Source: a virus
DNA length: 20,940 nt
Reading direction: 5' to 3' (one strand)
Virus record (IMG/VR): IMGVR_UViG_3300013094_003805
Location: 1-20,940 of that record
The position numbers were made by a program, and so were the translations under genes. The notes under the pieces are model-generated. The model saw only the letters and a program-made list of their open reading frames with translations. It did no database searches and was not told where the DNA came from. This document shows positions 7,363 to 14,610 of this stretch, one piece after another. Position 1 is the stretch's first letter, and every line of letters starts with the position of its first letter.

Positions 7363-7778
7363 AACAAAGTTGTGGTGCACTTATATATTCAACAAGCACC
7401 AATAGATATCTATTCCTATTAAGAAATGGTGGGAGATTCCCTGACACGTGGGGAATAGTGGGCGGAAAAATAGAATCGGGCGAATCTATACTTGACGGAC
7501 TTCTAAGAGAAATACGAGAAGAACTCGGCGGGGAAATTAAGGGAGCCAAGATACTACCCATCGAACAATACACCAGTAACAAAGGTACGTTTATCTATCA
7601 TACTTTTTTAATCAAAGTAGAAGATGAGTTTTTGCCTGCATTAAATCATGAACATCACGGGTATTGCTGGGTTACATTGGACCATATGCCTAGACCGTTG
7701 CATCCAGGAGTTTGGAGAACATTCAAGTTCAAGGCCAATAAAGATAAAATACAGGTTTTAGAAAAGATTAGAGATTAA
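7344..7778 (+). CDS. Nudix hydrolase
   Basis: The 144-aa protein has a near-perfect Nudix box at residues 41-63: G, five residues, E47, seven residues, then REIREELGG. The last position is Gly instead of a bulky hydrophobic residue. Nudix enzymes cleave X-linked nucleoside diphosphates such as oxidised nucleotides, nucleotide sugars or NAD-type compounds; the substrate cannot be read from the sequence. Nucleotide-sugar hydrolysis is worth considering because the neighbouring operon makes GDP-sugars (inference). An AGGA precedes the ATG, inside the gp15 gene, which it overlaps by 19 bases, so it is probably co-expressed late. Its last 11 bases overlap tail to tail with the third oxygenase gene. 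Confidence 0.88.
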   Translation: MATNNLKQSCGALIYSTSTNRYLFLLRNGGRFPDTWGIVGGKIESGESILDGLLREIREELGGEIKGAKILPIEQYTSNKGTFIYHTFLIKVEDEFLPALNHEHHGYCWVTLDHMPRPLHPGVWRTFKFKANKDKIQVLEKIRD

Positions 7779-8352
7779 ACACCAGACTGGTTCTGGGTTC
7801 TGTACTATGATTAGGAGGAACTTCGTGATACAACCAGCTGGGCCACATCAACAATAATCCTGGGCTAGGAACATAATCGGTATGTTGTAAACTATACCAA
7901 TTTGTAGGATCTTTAATCATAAACATATAATCAAAGAAATCCTTAAATGGCTGATTAGGATAGAATCTTATGTTGGCACTGCCTGGCGGAGTTTTAAGAT
8001 AGTAAATTCCGCTTATAGTACATTGACTATGCAGATGTTTAGGGTGTGTGCTACCTTCTAAAAATCTGTTGGCAAATAAAAATGGCTTCCAAGGCACACG
8101 ACTACTATCATATCCCATTTGTTCTAAAAATGCACAGGCCTGGGCTTGTATAAAATCCACAAAAGGTTTGAAATCTTCGTTATGAGTTAAATTTTGTGTG
8201 CCGTAGGTTGTTTCACCGTTGTAGTAAAAATCAGTGTTGATATTTCTATCGGGAGATTCGAATAATTTATCCATCTGTAGATTCATTGGTTCAATCCACT
8301 CAGGGTGGTAGTCTCTCCCGATTACACTAGGAAACCAATGATCTAGATTCAT
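7768..8352 (-). CDS. 2-oxoglutarate/Fe(II)-dependent oxygenase-like protein (third of three)
   Basis: I place the start at 8352, giving 194 aa, because that ATG follows the stop codon of the previous gene after a single base and is followed by MNLDHWFPSV, whereas the longer reading frame would overlap that gene by 89 bases. Residues 103-120 (HPKHLHSQ, then SGIYYLKTPPG) and 170-189 (WPSWLYHEVPP, then RTS) match the putative 2OG-Fe(II) oxygenase family PF13759: an HxH/H..S iron-binding strand, a distal His176 and an Arg187 that would hold 2-oxoglutarate. Such enzymes hydroxylate proteins, sugars or small molecules; phage copies of this family are common in marine T4-like genomes. The substrate is unknown. 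It is the last gene of the sugar operon. Confidence 0.78.
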   Translation of the reverse strand: MNLDHWFPSVIGRDYHPEWIEPMNLQMDKLFESPDRNINTDFYYNGETTYGTQNLTHNEDFKPFVDFIQAQACAFLEQMGYDSSRVPWKPFLFANRFLEGSTHPKHLHSQCTISGIYYLKTPPGSANIRFYPNQPFKDFFDYMFMIKDPTNWYSLQHTDYVPSPGLLLMWPSWLYHEVPPNHSTEPRTSLVFNL

Positions 8353-8353
8353 A

Positions 8354-8881
8354 TTATTTTGTAAAGAATAACTGTATGCTAAGTCTTGGATATTCTGCAG
8401 CCAATGTAAGCATACTGGTACCGTGATAAATTGGAGGCACAAACCAAGTCATTAGATTGTAATGAGGAAATATCCAACGTTGTCCTTGCTCAGGATCATC
8501 GTATAAAAATAATCCACCCCAATTCCAATTCCAAGTAGGGTTAATATAGATTGTACTGGTTAACCGTTTGTCTTGACCTTCACTTACGTCATCGTGGTGG
8601 AAGTTGATTTGACTGCCAGGAGGCCAAATATGTAAAAATACTGTGGCATGATTATAGTCAGCAAATGCAGGATCAACAGACTTGTATTTGGCAACAAAAT
8701 ATTCTTCGTATTCGCTAAGAGGTATAATAAACACAGGAGCAAAACTGCCACGGTCTAATCCTTGTCCCCAACGTCCCATATTGTTAATTTCGAATGCAGC
8801 TTTGCCTTTGCTGTCTTCAAATTTTTGTGTAATTTCGTCGAGTATATGTTGTTCTAAAAAGTTAGGTACTTGGTTAACCAT
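8354..8881 (-). CDS. 2-oxoglutarate/Fe(II)-dependent oxygenase (second of three)
   Basis: The 175-aa protein shows the prolyl-4-hydroxylase-like double-stranded beta-helix pattern. HHDD at 95-98 supplies the HxD iron ligands, a GGLFLYDD segment at 122-129 follows, His153 (in PPIYHGT) is the distal ligand, and Arg166 (PRLSIQLFF) is the expected 2-oxoglutarate anchor. All key residues are present, so an active dioxygenase is likely. Phage enzymes of this group may hydroxylate virion or host proteins, nucleotides or sugars. It lies nine bases after the first oxygenase gene and one base before the third, which suggests these three act together or on related substrates. Confidence 0.82.
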   Translation of the reverse strand: MVNQVPNFLEQHILDEITQKFEDSKGKAAFEINNMGRWGQGLDRGSFAPVFIIPLSEYEEYFVAKYKSVDPAFADYNHATVFLHIWPPGSQINFHHDDVSEGQDKRLTSTIYINPTWNWNWGGLFLYDDPEQGQRWIFPHYNLMTWFVPPIYHGTSMLTLAAEYPRLSIQLFFTK

Positions 8882-8890
8882 AAGTGTCTT

Positions 8891-9445
8891 TCAATATTGT
8901 GTGCTGAAAAAGAAAACTTGGAAAAGTCTTCCTGTGTATAGGTCAGATCCAAAGTAGTCTAAACTGCTATGAAAAAGATCTCCTCGGTATAATACCAAAC
9001 GATTATATATGTTGCCTAGTGTATCATATAAATCCCATTTGGTCATATCTTGTGCTTCGTATCCTGTGGTTAATTCGCCTGCACGAACTGCACCAGTTGC
9101 ACGATGTCTGAATAAACCAGTGCCGCCTGTGTAAGGAGCGTCAGGGTTAAGATAACAAACTCCTGCCCAAGTGTTAAAATGATCACTATGAACCCAGCTG
9201 CGATCTGCTGCCGTAGTCAATTGAAATGCACCTGTGTAGCCGTCGTTCTCGAACCAATCTGTTACTGCACCGCCGGCGTTCCATACTATGCTTTGAATAG
9301 TTTCTTTTACATCGGGAGTAAGATGGCTGATTGTTCTTTTTCCTGGAAAATTTCCAGTCACTGAAAATGGTTGACTCAGTGCAAAATTTCTAACCCCATC
9401 AGGATTACTGTAAAAGTTATCAGTTATAATTACATTTGTTATCAT
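8891..9445 (-). CDS. 2-oxoglutarate/Fe(II) oxygenase-like protein (first of three, DUF6445-like)
   Basis: The 184-aa protein is less typical than its two neighbours but keeps the fold's landmarks: HSD at 86-88 (HxD), YLNPDAPYTGGTGLFRH at 98-114, His159 (GDLFHSS) and Arg173 in TGRLFQVFFF. The N terminus, ITNVIITDNFYSNPDGVRNFAL, is shared, as I recall, with a group of uncharacterised marine proteins resembling DUF6445. The reaction would be hydroxylation or a related oxidation coupled to 2-oxoglutarate, but the substrate is unknown. It starts 14 bases after the GT10 gene ends, in the same operon. Confidence 0.7.
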   Translation of the reverse strand: MITNVIITDNFYSNPDGVRNFALSQPFSVTGNFPGKRTISHLTPDVKETIQSIVWNAGGAVTDWFENDGYTGAFQLTTAADRSWVHSDHFNTWAGVCYLNPDAPYTGGTGLFRHRATGAVRAGELTTGYEAQDMTKWDLYDTLGNIYNRLVLYRGDLFHSSLDYFGSDLYTGRLFQVFFFSTQY

Positions 9446-9459
9446 AATATTATCGAGTA

Positions 9460-10257
9460 TTAATTACTTAGTTGTGCTATCTCAGCTGCAATAAATTCTT
9501 CTAATCGTTGATAGATACTTTTTTCCCAATAAGGCAACGCTCGTTGGTAGTTTTCTTCTATAGCATCTGCCATTGCGTCATAGTGTGCAGGAGTAATATT
9601 TTTTAGTATGTTTTCTAACTGTTCTATGTTAAAAAACGGTACCACACCTGCGGGATTAAAAAAATCCCCTATATTAATGCAACCATAGTATATAGGAACA
9701 GTTTTGGTTATAAAACAATCCAGTATTTTTTCACTAAACATATTGTGCATAACTTGGTTTTCGCAAGCTATGTTGAACTTGGCATTTTGGAAGTAAGGAT
9801 CTTTAGTGGGAATTCTAGGAGGACTTCGATACATTTTGAATTCAAAGTCGCCTACCGTAGTACGTTTTTCCATTCTACGCAATATCATAAAACGCAGTCT
9901 ATGATCAGGAGTATATATTTTACTGCTCATCATATAGGTAATTTGATTGTGTTTTACAATGTCAGGAGTTTGTATCCAACTACCAGCAGGCACAAACAAT
10001 TTGGCATTAGGCAATTTTAATAATTCAGGATTATAAGCAAGTATGAGATCAAATTTATCAGCATTGTCATATACCATCTTCGCAAAATCTCTGTATAACA
10101 CTGGAGGTTCGCATTGTACCAACACTCGATAGTCGGCGGTTAAGTCTGTTTCTATCGTATCAAAGCTTACTGCAACTCGTCGATCAAAGTCTTTTGTAAA
10201 TTGAAAAGCAGGGTTACCACTGTAACCTGGCATATACCCGTACTGAACTGCCTGCAT
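9460..10257 (-). CDS. GT10-family glycosyltransferase (fucosyltransferase-like)
   Basis: The chosen start is the ATG at 10257, which overlaps the Gmd stop codon by one base (TGATG) and is preceded by GGAGCAGG; the longer frame begins at 10275. The product is 265 aa. Residues 161-192 hold the GT10 donor-binding signature: FNIACEN, then FSEKILDCF, then TVPIYYG, equivalent to the FxxxENS...TEK...VPVxxG block of alpha-1,3/1,4-fucosyltransferases. This family transfers L-fucose from GDP-fucose, and sometimes other GDP-6-deoxy sugars, to a glycan acceptor in the cytoplasm. The gene directly follows GDP-mannose 4,6-dehydratase, whose product is the precursor of GDP-fucose, which fits. No GDP-fucose synthase is visible in the window, so the donor could instead be another GDP-6-deoxyhexose. 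Confidence 0.78.
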   Translation of the reverse strand: MQAVQYGYMPGYSGNPAFQFTKDFDRRVAVSFDTIETDLTADYRVLVQCEPPVLYRDFAKMVYDNADKFDLILAYNPELLKLPNAKLFVPAGSWIQTPDIVKHNQITYMMSSKIYTPDHRLRFMILRRMEKRTTVGDFEFKMYRSPPRIPTKDPYFQNAKFNIACENQVMHNMFSEKILDCFITKTVPIYYGCINIGDFFNPAGVVPFFNIEQLENILKNITPAHYDAMADAIEENYQRALPYWEKSIYQRLEEFIAAEIAQLSN

Positions 10258-11225
10258 CAAACCTGCTCCATCCAATGTGCAATCATTTCGTCTAACATAG
10301 ATTCAAAAGTATAGGTAGGTTTCCAACCTAATTCGGCTCTAATCTTACTGCTATCGCCTTTGAGATAGCGTAGCTCTTCGGGACGTAAAAACTTTTGATT
10401 CTGTACTACATATTGATTATAGTCCATATCTAATTTAGAAAACACATACTCGCATAAGTCTCGTACACTATGACTTTCGCCGGTGGCAACTACCCAGTCT
10501 CTAGGTAAATCATTGTTTATGATCAAATGCATAGCACGTACATAATCATAACTATGCCCCCAATCTCTGCAACTGTCTAAGTTACCTAATTCCAATTTGT
10601 CTGCTAGCCCTTTTTTAATTTCTACTGCAGTTTTAACAATCTTGTTGGTAACAAAGTTAGTGCCCCTACGTGGGCTTTCATGATTAAACAATATGCCGTT
10701 ACAGGCGTGTAGTTTATAAGCATCTCTATAATGACGTACAAGATTGTAGCCCATTACTTTACTAACACCGTAAGGACTTACTGGCACCATTGGTGTGGTT
10801 AATCTTTGGGTATGGTCTTCGTCGATGCTATTACCAAACATTTCACTACTACTGGCTTGATAAAACTTAGCAGTGGGACAAAATTGACGATAAGCTTCTA
10901 GCATTGTTAGTACACCGAGCCCGTTGGTTTTAATTGTAAATGCTGGCATTTCAAAACTGATTCTTACGTGACTCATAGCTGCGAGATTGTAAATCTCGTC
11001 CGGTTGGATATCAGTAATAGTTTTAGTAATGCTCCACTCATCAGTCAAGTCACCATAGATACGAGTTATACGTGTGTCTATATGGCTGAGTCTACTGCTT
11101 TGATTTTCTGCCACACTATGCCTACGAACAATGCCGTAGACTTCGTAGCCAAGACTCAGTAGATATTCGCTAAGATAACTGCCGTCTTGCCCTGTTATAC
11201 CTGTTATTAGTGCTCTTTTTGTCAT
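10257..11225 (-). CDS. gmd: GDP-mannose 4,6-dehydratase
   Basis: The 322-aa protein is a short-chain dehydrogenase/reductase with the Gmd signature. It has a Rossmann nucleotide loop, GITGQDGSYLSEYL, at 9-22, the Gmd-type VRRHS at 33-37, SSSEMFG at 125-131 (Ser/Thr and Glu of the active site) and YGVSK at 152-156 with catalytic Tyr and Lys. CRDWGHSYDYVRAM is the GDP-sugar binding stretch. It converts GDP-D-mannose to GDP-4-keto-6-deoxy-D-mannose with tightly bound NADP+. Bacterial Gmd is usually about 345-375 aa, so this is a compact form. The product can be reduced to GDP-L-fucose or GDP-D-rhamnose or aminated to GDP-perosamine; the aminotransferase just upstream favours the last. The start overlaps the aminotransferase stop by four bases (ATGA). 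Confidence 0.93.
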   Translation of the reverse strand: MTKRALITGITGQDGSYLSEYLLSLGYEVYGIVRRHSVAENQSSRLSHIDTRITRIYGDLTDEWSITKTITDIQPDEIYNLAAMSHVRISFEMPAFTIKTNGLGVLTMLEAYRQFCPTAKFYQASSSEMFGNSIDEDHTQRLTTPMVPVSPYGVSKVMGYNLVRHYRDAYKLHACNGILFNHESPRRGTNFVTNKIVKTAVEIKKGLADKLELGNLDSCRDWGHSYDYVRAMHLIINNDLPRDWVVATGESHSVRDLCEYVFSKLDMDYNQYVVQNQKFLRPEELRYLKGDSSKIRAELGWKPTYTFESMLDEMIAHWMEQV

Positions 11226-11914
11226 TTGAATAGTCGTTTGGTTGTTAAATCTGGATAGTTTTGTTCTGTTGCTGAATCACCATATGTACTGGGATCCACA
11301 CTATCCATTAGTATAATTCCACGTGCAGCATCTTCAGGAGTCATATAGTAATGCCATCCCATCACTGCATAATCATCTTCCCACTGGGGGACTGCTAAAT
11401 CTCTGCCATCATAACTGGCCAATTTAAGCCATTTGTATGCTTCGAGATCATCTGTTAGTACCATACCACCGCGGCCAATTGGTACACGCTTTTTAAGTTG
11501 AAAACTTACGCAATGTAGCCCACCTGTATACATTCCAGGAGTCCATCGTACTGCGGCATCCCATACAGGATAAGGTTTAAGTTGATACCTACCGCTCCAC
11601 GCAATATCTTCAAATGCTACACGACAGCCAGCGTGCACAATCTGTTGTGCAATACTCACATAGGATCTAGTAGGCATAGTAACTGTGCCCATAGCATTAC
11701 AGTATTTCAAACTTAAAAATACTGCGTGACTGCAACAATCTACTGCCACCGCATAACAGCTACCAGCAAATGCTGCAACTTTTTTTTCAAACATATCTAC
11801 TACATCTCTTGGATCTTGCCAATCATATCCCAAAGTTTTCAATTGATCTAATTCTGGGCGTTGTAGATGTTTTGGTAATTGCCCCAAAGGCCAGCTGGTA
11901 TATTTTTCACTCAT
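11222..11914 (-). CDS. Compact DegT/DnrJ/EryC1-type sugar aminotransferase
   Basis: The 230-aa protein resembles the N-terminal catalytic domain of PLP-dependent nucleotide-sugar aminotransferases. WDAAV at 118-122 carries the Asp119 that pairs with the PLP ring nitrogen; SFQLKKRVPIGRGGMVLTDD at 137-156 matches the SFxxxK...GxGGMxxT block, with Lys142 the likely Schiff-base residue. Full-length members are about 370-400 aa, so most of the C-terminal domain is missing or reduced, though the frame ends cleanly with a stop and a four-base overlap with gmd. It may be a natural compact enzyme. The likely substrate is a 4-keto-6-deoxy nucleotide sugar, and the Gmd product would give GDP-perosamine (inference). 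It overlaps the acyltransferase gene by eight bases. Confidence 0.72.
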   Translation of the reverse strand: MSEKYTSWPLGQLPKHLQRPELDQLKTLGYDWQDPRDVVDMFEKKVAAFAGSCYAVAVDCCSHAVFLSLKYCNAMGTVTMPTRSYVSIAQQIVHAGCRVAFEDIAWSGRYQLKPYPVWDAAVRWTPGMYTGGLHCVSFQLKKRVPIGRGGMVLTDDLEAYKWLKLASYDGRDLAVPQWEDDYAVMGWHYYMTPEDAARGIILMDSVDPSTYGDSATEQNYPDLTTKRLFK

Positions 11915-12479
11915 ACTCGATCTCTATATTATAAAATTCATTTACTCGTTGAGCAAGTTCTTTGACTCCTCTACGGGGAATTTGTTTGCCAGACCTATCA
12001 ACCAATAAATTCCATTTTTCTAAATTTAATGATTTGTTAACTACAGTATTGGCTGCTACTGCAAGCCCTTGTGGTAAGTTACTGCCGGGTAGTACTATAC
12101 TGTTTGCCCCAACTAACACAAAACTATCTAGCACTACATTGTCAATTATCACATTGTATTGATACTGTTTGGGTATTGTGGGTAAATCCAACCCACATTT
12201 AACATAATTACTACTACCAGCATAGACCTTACATCCAGCACTTAAACCGCTGAATGCTCGCATAGTAATGATACCAGCACTTGCACTTAACACACAGCCA
12301 GCAGCTATGTGTACATAGTCGCCGATGTTGACTGTTCCTGATATGTAAGTATAATCGTCGATTATTACATTGTTGCCAATACTTACCAATTCAGGATTTC
12401 TGATACGCACAGTCTTCCCAATGATAACATTAGTACCACAGGATTTTAATGTTGCAGTATCAAAAAACAAATTGCTCAT
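11907..12479 (-). CDS. Hexapeptide-repeat (left-handed beta-helix) acyltransferase
   Basis: The 190-aa product has the imperfect six-residue repeat with V/I at every sixth position (NVIIGKTVRI, ELVSIGNNVIIDDYTYISGTV and similar) that builds a left-handed beta-helix. VHIAAGC at about 56-62 contains the likely catalytic His57. GANSIVLPG and LPQGLAVAANTVV are typical C-terminal coils of WbbJ/MaaA-type O-acetyltransferases. These trimeric enzymes move an acetyl or other acyl group from acyl-CoA to a sugar. Together with the aminotransferase it could N-acylate a 4-amino-4,6-dideoxyhexose such as perosamine, or O-acetylate the finished glycan. The start overlaps the cupin stop by four bases (ATGA). 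Confidence 0.85.
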   Translation of the reverse strand: MSNLFFDTATLKSCGTNVIIGKTVRIRNPELVSIGNNVIIDDYTYISGTVNIGDYVHIAAGCVLSASAGIITMRAFSGLSAGCKVYAGSSNYVKCGLDLPTIPKQYQYNVIIDNVVLDSFVLVGANSIVLPGSNLPQGLAVAANTVVNKSLNLEKWNLLVDRSGKQIPRRGVKELAQRVNEFYNIEIEYE

Positions 12480-12886
12480 AGAAATACTTTATCTAACTCT
12501 TGGCCTTGATAAGGTCCTGTTTTATATTCATAAACCACTGTATCGTCTTCAAGAATAGTATAGGTATGCCCGCCTTGATAAGTCAAACTACAATCGCCGC
12601 GGCGAATAATTTGTTTTTCAATCAAGGTATCATCAATATCAAAAAAACTAACCTCCACACTACCTTGAATTACTACCCAAGACTCTTGTGCAATTACCAA
12701 ATCAACTACTGGTTGTTTCCAAATATGTTTGTGCGGTCTGAATGTTTTGTCTTTGGGCATACGCAATGTAGCCAATTGCAAAAACTGTTCATTTTCACTG
12801 ATATCTGTACGCTCGGTTATTTCGTCAAATCTATTGATTCTGTGCAACAACAACTCGGGTGCAACTTTGCTATAAATGTTATACAT
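12476..12886 (-). CDS. WbuC-like cupin-fold protein
   Basis: The start at 12886 (Met15 of the longer frame) is chosen because it overlaps the GT4 stop codon by only a few bases, while the longer frame would overlap by 50. The product is 136 aa and cupin-shaped: RPHKHIWKQPV near the middle offers metal-binding histidines, VIQGSVEVSFFD is the typical cupin turn, and the end reads VVYEYKTGPYQ, as in WbuC proteins of O-antigen gene clusters. WbuC-like proteins accompany fucosamine and other deoxysugar pathways but have no firmly known reaction. Its presence here supports the reading of this block as a deoxysugar pathway. Confidence 0.7.
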   Translation of the reverse strand: MYNIYSKVAPELLLHRINRFDEITERTDISENEQFLQLATLRMPKDKTFRPHKHIWKQPVVDLVIAQESWVVIQGSVEVSFFDIDDTLIEKQIIRRGDCSLTYQGGHTYTILEDDTVVYEYKTGPYQGQELDKVFL

Positions 12887-13934
12887 AATAAAAATTCTGC
12901 CTTGATATTTTCTTGAACCAGTTTTCAAATTTTGCGTGAATTACATCATCACTGAAGTTATCCATTGCCCAGGTTCTGCAATTGGCAGGATCCAACTGAT
13001 CTACGACTGCCGCGGATTCAACAAATGTTTTGAAGTCTCCGCATCTAAATCCTGTTACCCCGTGTACTACACTATCAACGAATCCGCCCCAGTCTGGAGT
13101 CAGTACTGGAGTGCCACTCATTGCAGCTTCTACTACAATATTACCAAAGGGCTCTAAATAGTGTGTGGGTGCCATTAAACAAGCTGCTTTAGATAACAGT
13201 TGTTTGCGTTCTTCCATATTAACTGACCCAATGTGAGTCACGTGACTGGGAGTTGTTGCATAGCCCAGACTTTGTAAGTTACCCGGTCCGGCTACTATCA
13301 ATTTTTTACCTAAATGTTCTGTAACCTGGATACAAAGGTCAACTCCTTTGTCGGTATTAACACGCCCAAGGAATACAAAATAATCATCTTTTTTATCATT
13401 GAACTCAAATTCACTAGGAGTAAATGCATTAGCAATAACTGTATCAAACCAACTGGGAGTTAGTAATCTTTGATGCAGGCCATAGTAGTAATGCATTTGA
13501 CTATAACTGGTAAATGCACGATAAGGTGCAAATACTGTGTCGGGCCAATAACCGATGCTAGGTTCAACTATAAAAAGATCCTGATGTCGTAGTGCCAGTT
13601 CTTTATGTGCTATGCCATAAAAGCATAGAATCATATCACCTGGACGTTTTCTGCGGGAGATTTCTTTATCTGCACGTTCAGTGAACTTGGCTCCCAAGTC
13701 ACCTTTTTCCGAAAATATTTGATCTTTTTCGGGAGGCGGATGATCTTCGTTGGTAATTACTGCAACATTTTCGCAGTCTACTTCTGCGCTTTCGTGTCCG
13801 TAATGTAATAAATTGAAACCTCTGTCTTTCATATTAGCTATAAATTTAAGTACAGCTACATTAAAAGGTTCAATTCGATATTTGGTGTGTGTTATTCCGT
13901 AGGGATTGGATAGAATGTGTAATGTAGGATTCAT
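12879..13934 (-). CDS. GT4-family glycosyltransferase
   Basis: The 351-aa protein is a GT-B fold retaining glycosyltransferase. The C-terminal half carries FVFLGRVNTDKGVDL (186-200), KLIVAGPG (211-218), and EPFGNIVVE at 261-269, which gives the EX7E catalytic/donor signature (Glu261 and Glu269), followed by SGTPVLTPDWGG and HGVTGF. It would transfer a sugar from an NDP-sugar to a glycan or lipid acceptor. The start is kept at 13934 because LHILSNPYG is the first strand of the N-terminal Rossmann fold; the next Met is at residue 35. The predicted transcription start of the sigma70-like promoter upstream lies within two or three bases of this ATG and no ribosome binding site is visible. It is the first gene of the deoxysugar operon. 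Confidence 0.88.
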   Translation of the reverse strand: MNPTLHILSNPYGITHTKYRIEPFNVAVLKFIANMKDRGFNLLHYGHESAEVDCENVAVITNEDHPPPEKDQIFSEKGDLGAKFTERADKEISRRKRPGDMILCFYGIAHKELALRHQDLFIVEPSIGYWPDTVFAPYRAFTSYSQMHYYYGLHQRLLTPSWFDTVIANAFTPSEFEFNDKKDDYFVFLGRVNTDKGVDLCIQVTEHLGKKLIVAGPGNLQSLGYATTPSHVTHIGSVNMEERKQLLSKAACLMAPTHYLEPFGNIVVEAAMSGTPVLTPDWGGFVDSVVHGVTGFRCGDFKTFVESAAVVDQLDPANCRTWAMDNFSDDVIHAKFENWFKKISRQNFYYV

Positions 13935-13942
13935 AATTGTTG

Positions 13943-13971
13943 ATTATACAGTATATTTAACTGTGCGTCAA
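13943..13971 (-). promoter_or_regulatory. Sigma70-type promoter for the deoxysugar operon
   Basis: The minus strand has TTGACG (13971-13966), a 17-base spacer and a consensus TATAAT (13948-13943). Transcription would start near 13936, two or three bases before the GT4 ATG, implying an almost leaderless message. It sits in the only gap (58 bases) between the sulfation operon and the deoxysugar operon. A TTAAATA late-like box also lies within the spacer. Confidence 0.65.
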
Positions 13972-13992
13972 CAGGTATCTACAAAATCAGAT

Positions 13993-14610
13993 CTATCGAG
14001 TCTTGCCCCATTTAAGTTTGTTCCAAACTCTTTCGTGGTACCAATATAATAATGTTGATAATACTGCTTGTATGCCAGCAATACTACCAGCAGTAGTCAA
14101 TTTGCCAGTCATTAATAAACTTATTAAAAATGTTTCCACTGTGCCAATGATACGCCAAGATATTGCTTTTACTAAACTTCTAACATTGGAGTCACTGGGT
14201 GCTTGCGTTAAATCACTGGCTATGGACTTTACCCAAGAGTCTGACCAATCTGTAATATGATATGTTACTGAAGTTGGGTTTTCGAATAATTTATTGGTAT
14301 CTGCAAATCTACCTTCTTCAATGGTATCCATCCAAATAACTATATCAGCATTAAATGCATCACGTAGTTTTTCAGTAGGGCAAACAAAATCGCAAACTGA
14401 AAAATCACTACCCGAGTTGTTGCTCAGGTCAATCATACGTTGCATTTGGCGTTCGCGACCTTCAGGAGAAAAATCCCAATCGTTAAATTGTTCTCTTACT
14501 GTGTCAGCATTGAACCAACTTACTGAATGGGTAAGCATTAGTCGTTTAACTAGTTCTTGACTAAATGTAGTTTTACCAGATCCTGGCAAACCCATTACCA
14601 ATATCTTCAA
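13993..14610 (-). CDS. Adenylylsulfate (APS) kinase-like domain fused to a DUF2061 membrane domain
   Basis: Residues 1-125 are a P-loop kinase with a Walker A GLPGSGKTT at 7-15, NADTVRE at 34-40 (CysC has DGDNVR), DFSPEGRERQ at 46-55 (CysC has a DFS..DR.EN stretch) and FVCPTEKLRDAF at 76-87 (CysC has an F.SP.R..R..R segment). This is the APS kinase layout; the enzyme makes PAPS from adenylylsulfate and ATP. Residues 141-203 match DUF2061: RSLVKAISWRIIGTVETF, then a hydrophobic LLMTG...AGSIAGIQAVLS stretch with two likely membrane helices and a WYHERVWNKLKWG end. The start is TTG, overlapping the methyltransferase stop as TTGA; later Met6 would cut the first strand. The paired sulfotransferase upstream supports PAPS supply. 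Another P-loop kinase substrate remains possible. Confidence 0.78.
   Translation of the reverse strand: MKILVMGLPGSGKTTFSQELVKRLMLTHSVSWFNADTVREQFNDWDFSPEGRERQMQRMIDLSNNSGSDFSVCDFVCPTEKLRDAFNADIVIWMDTIEEGRFADTNKLFENPTSVTYHITDWSDSWVKSIASDLTQAPSDSNVRSLVKAISWRIIGTVETFLISLLMTGKLTTAGSIAGIQAVLSTLLYWYHERVWNKLKWGKTR

Noticed and set aside
8354-8442. An 89-base overlap or frameshift between the second and third oxygenase genes
   Set aside because: A start at 8352, one base after the upstream stop codon, gives a complete oxygenase domain and removes the overlap. No frameshift is needed.
11222-11914. Aminotransferase as a pseudogene cut by frameshift
   Set aside because: The frame is clean, its ends overlap both neighbours by 4 and 8 bases, and I see no continuation of the missing domain in another frame. 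A compact enzyme is the simpler reading.
12500-12916. A 138-aa plus-strand open frame opposite the cupin gene
   Set aside because: It is antisense to a recognisable cupin, is rich in Asn, Ile, Phe and Cys as random AT-rich frames are, and has no supporting signal.
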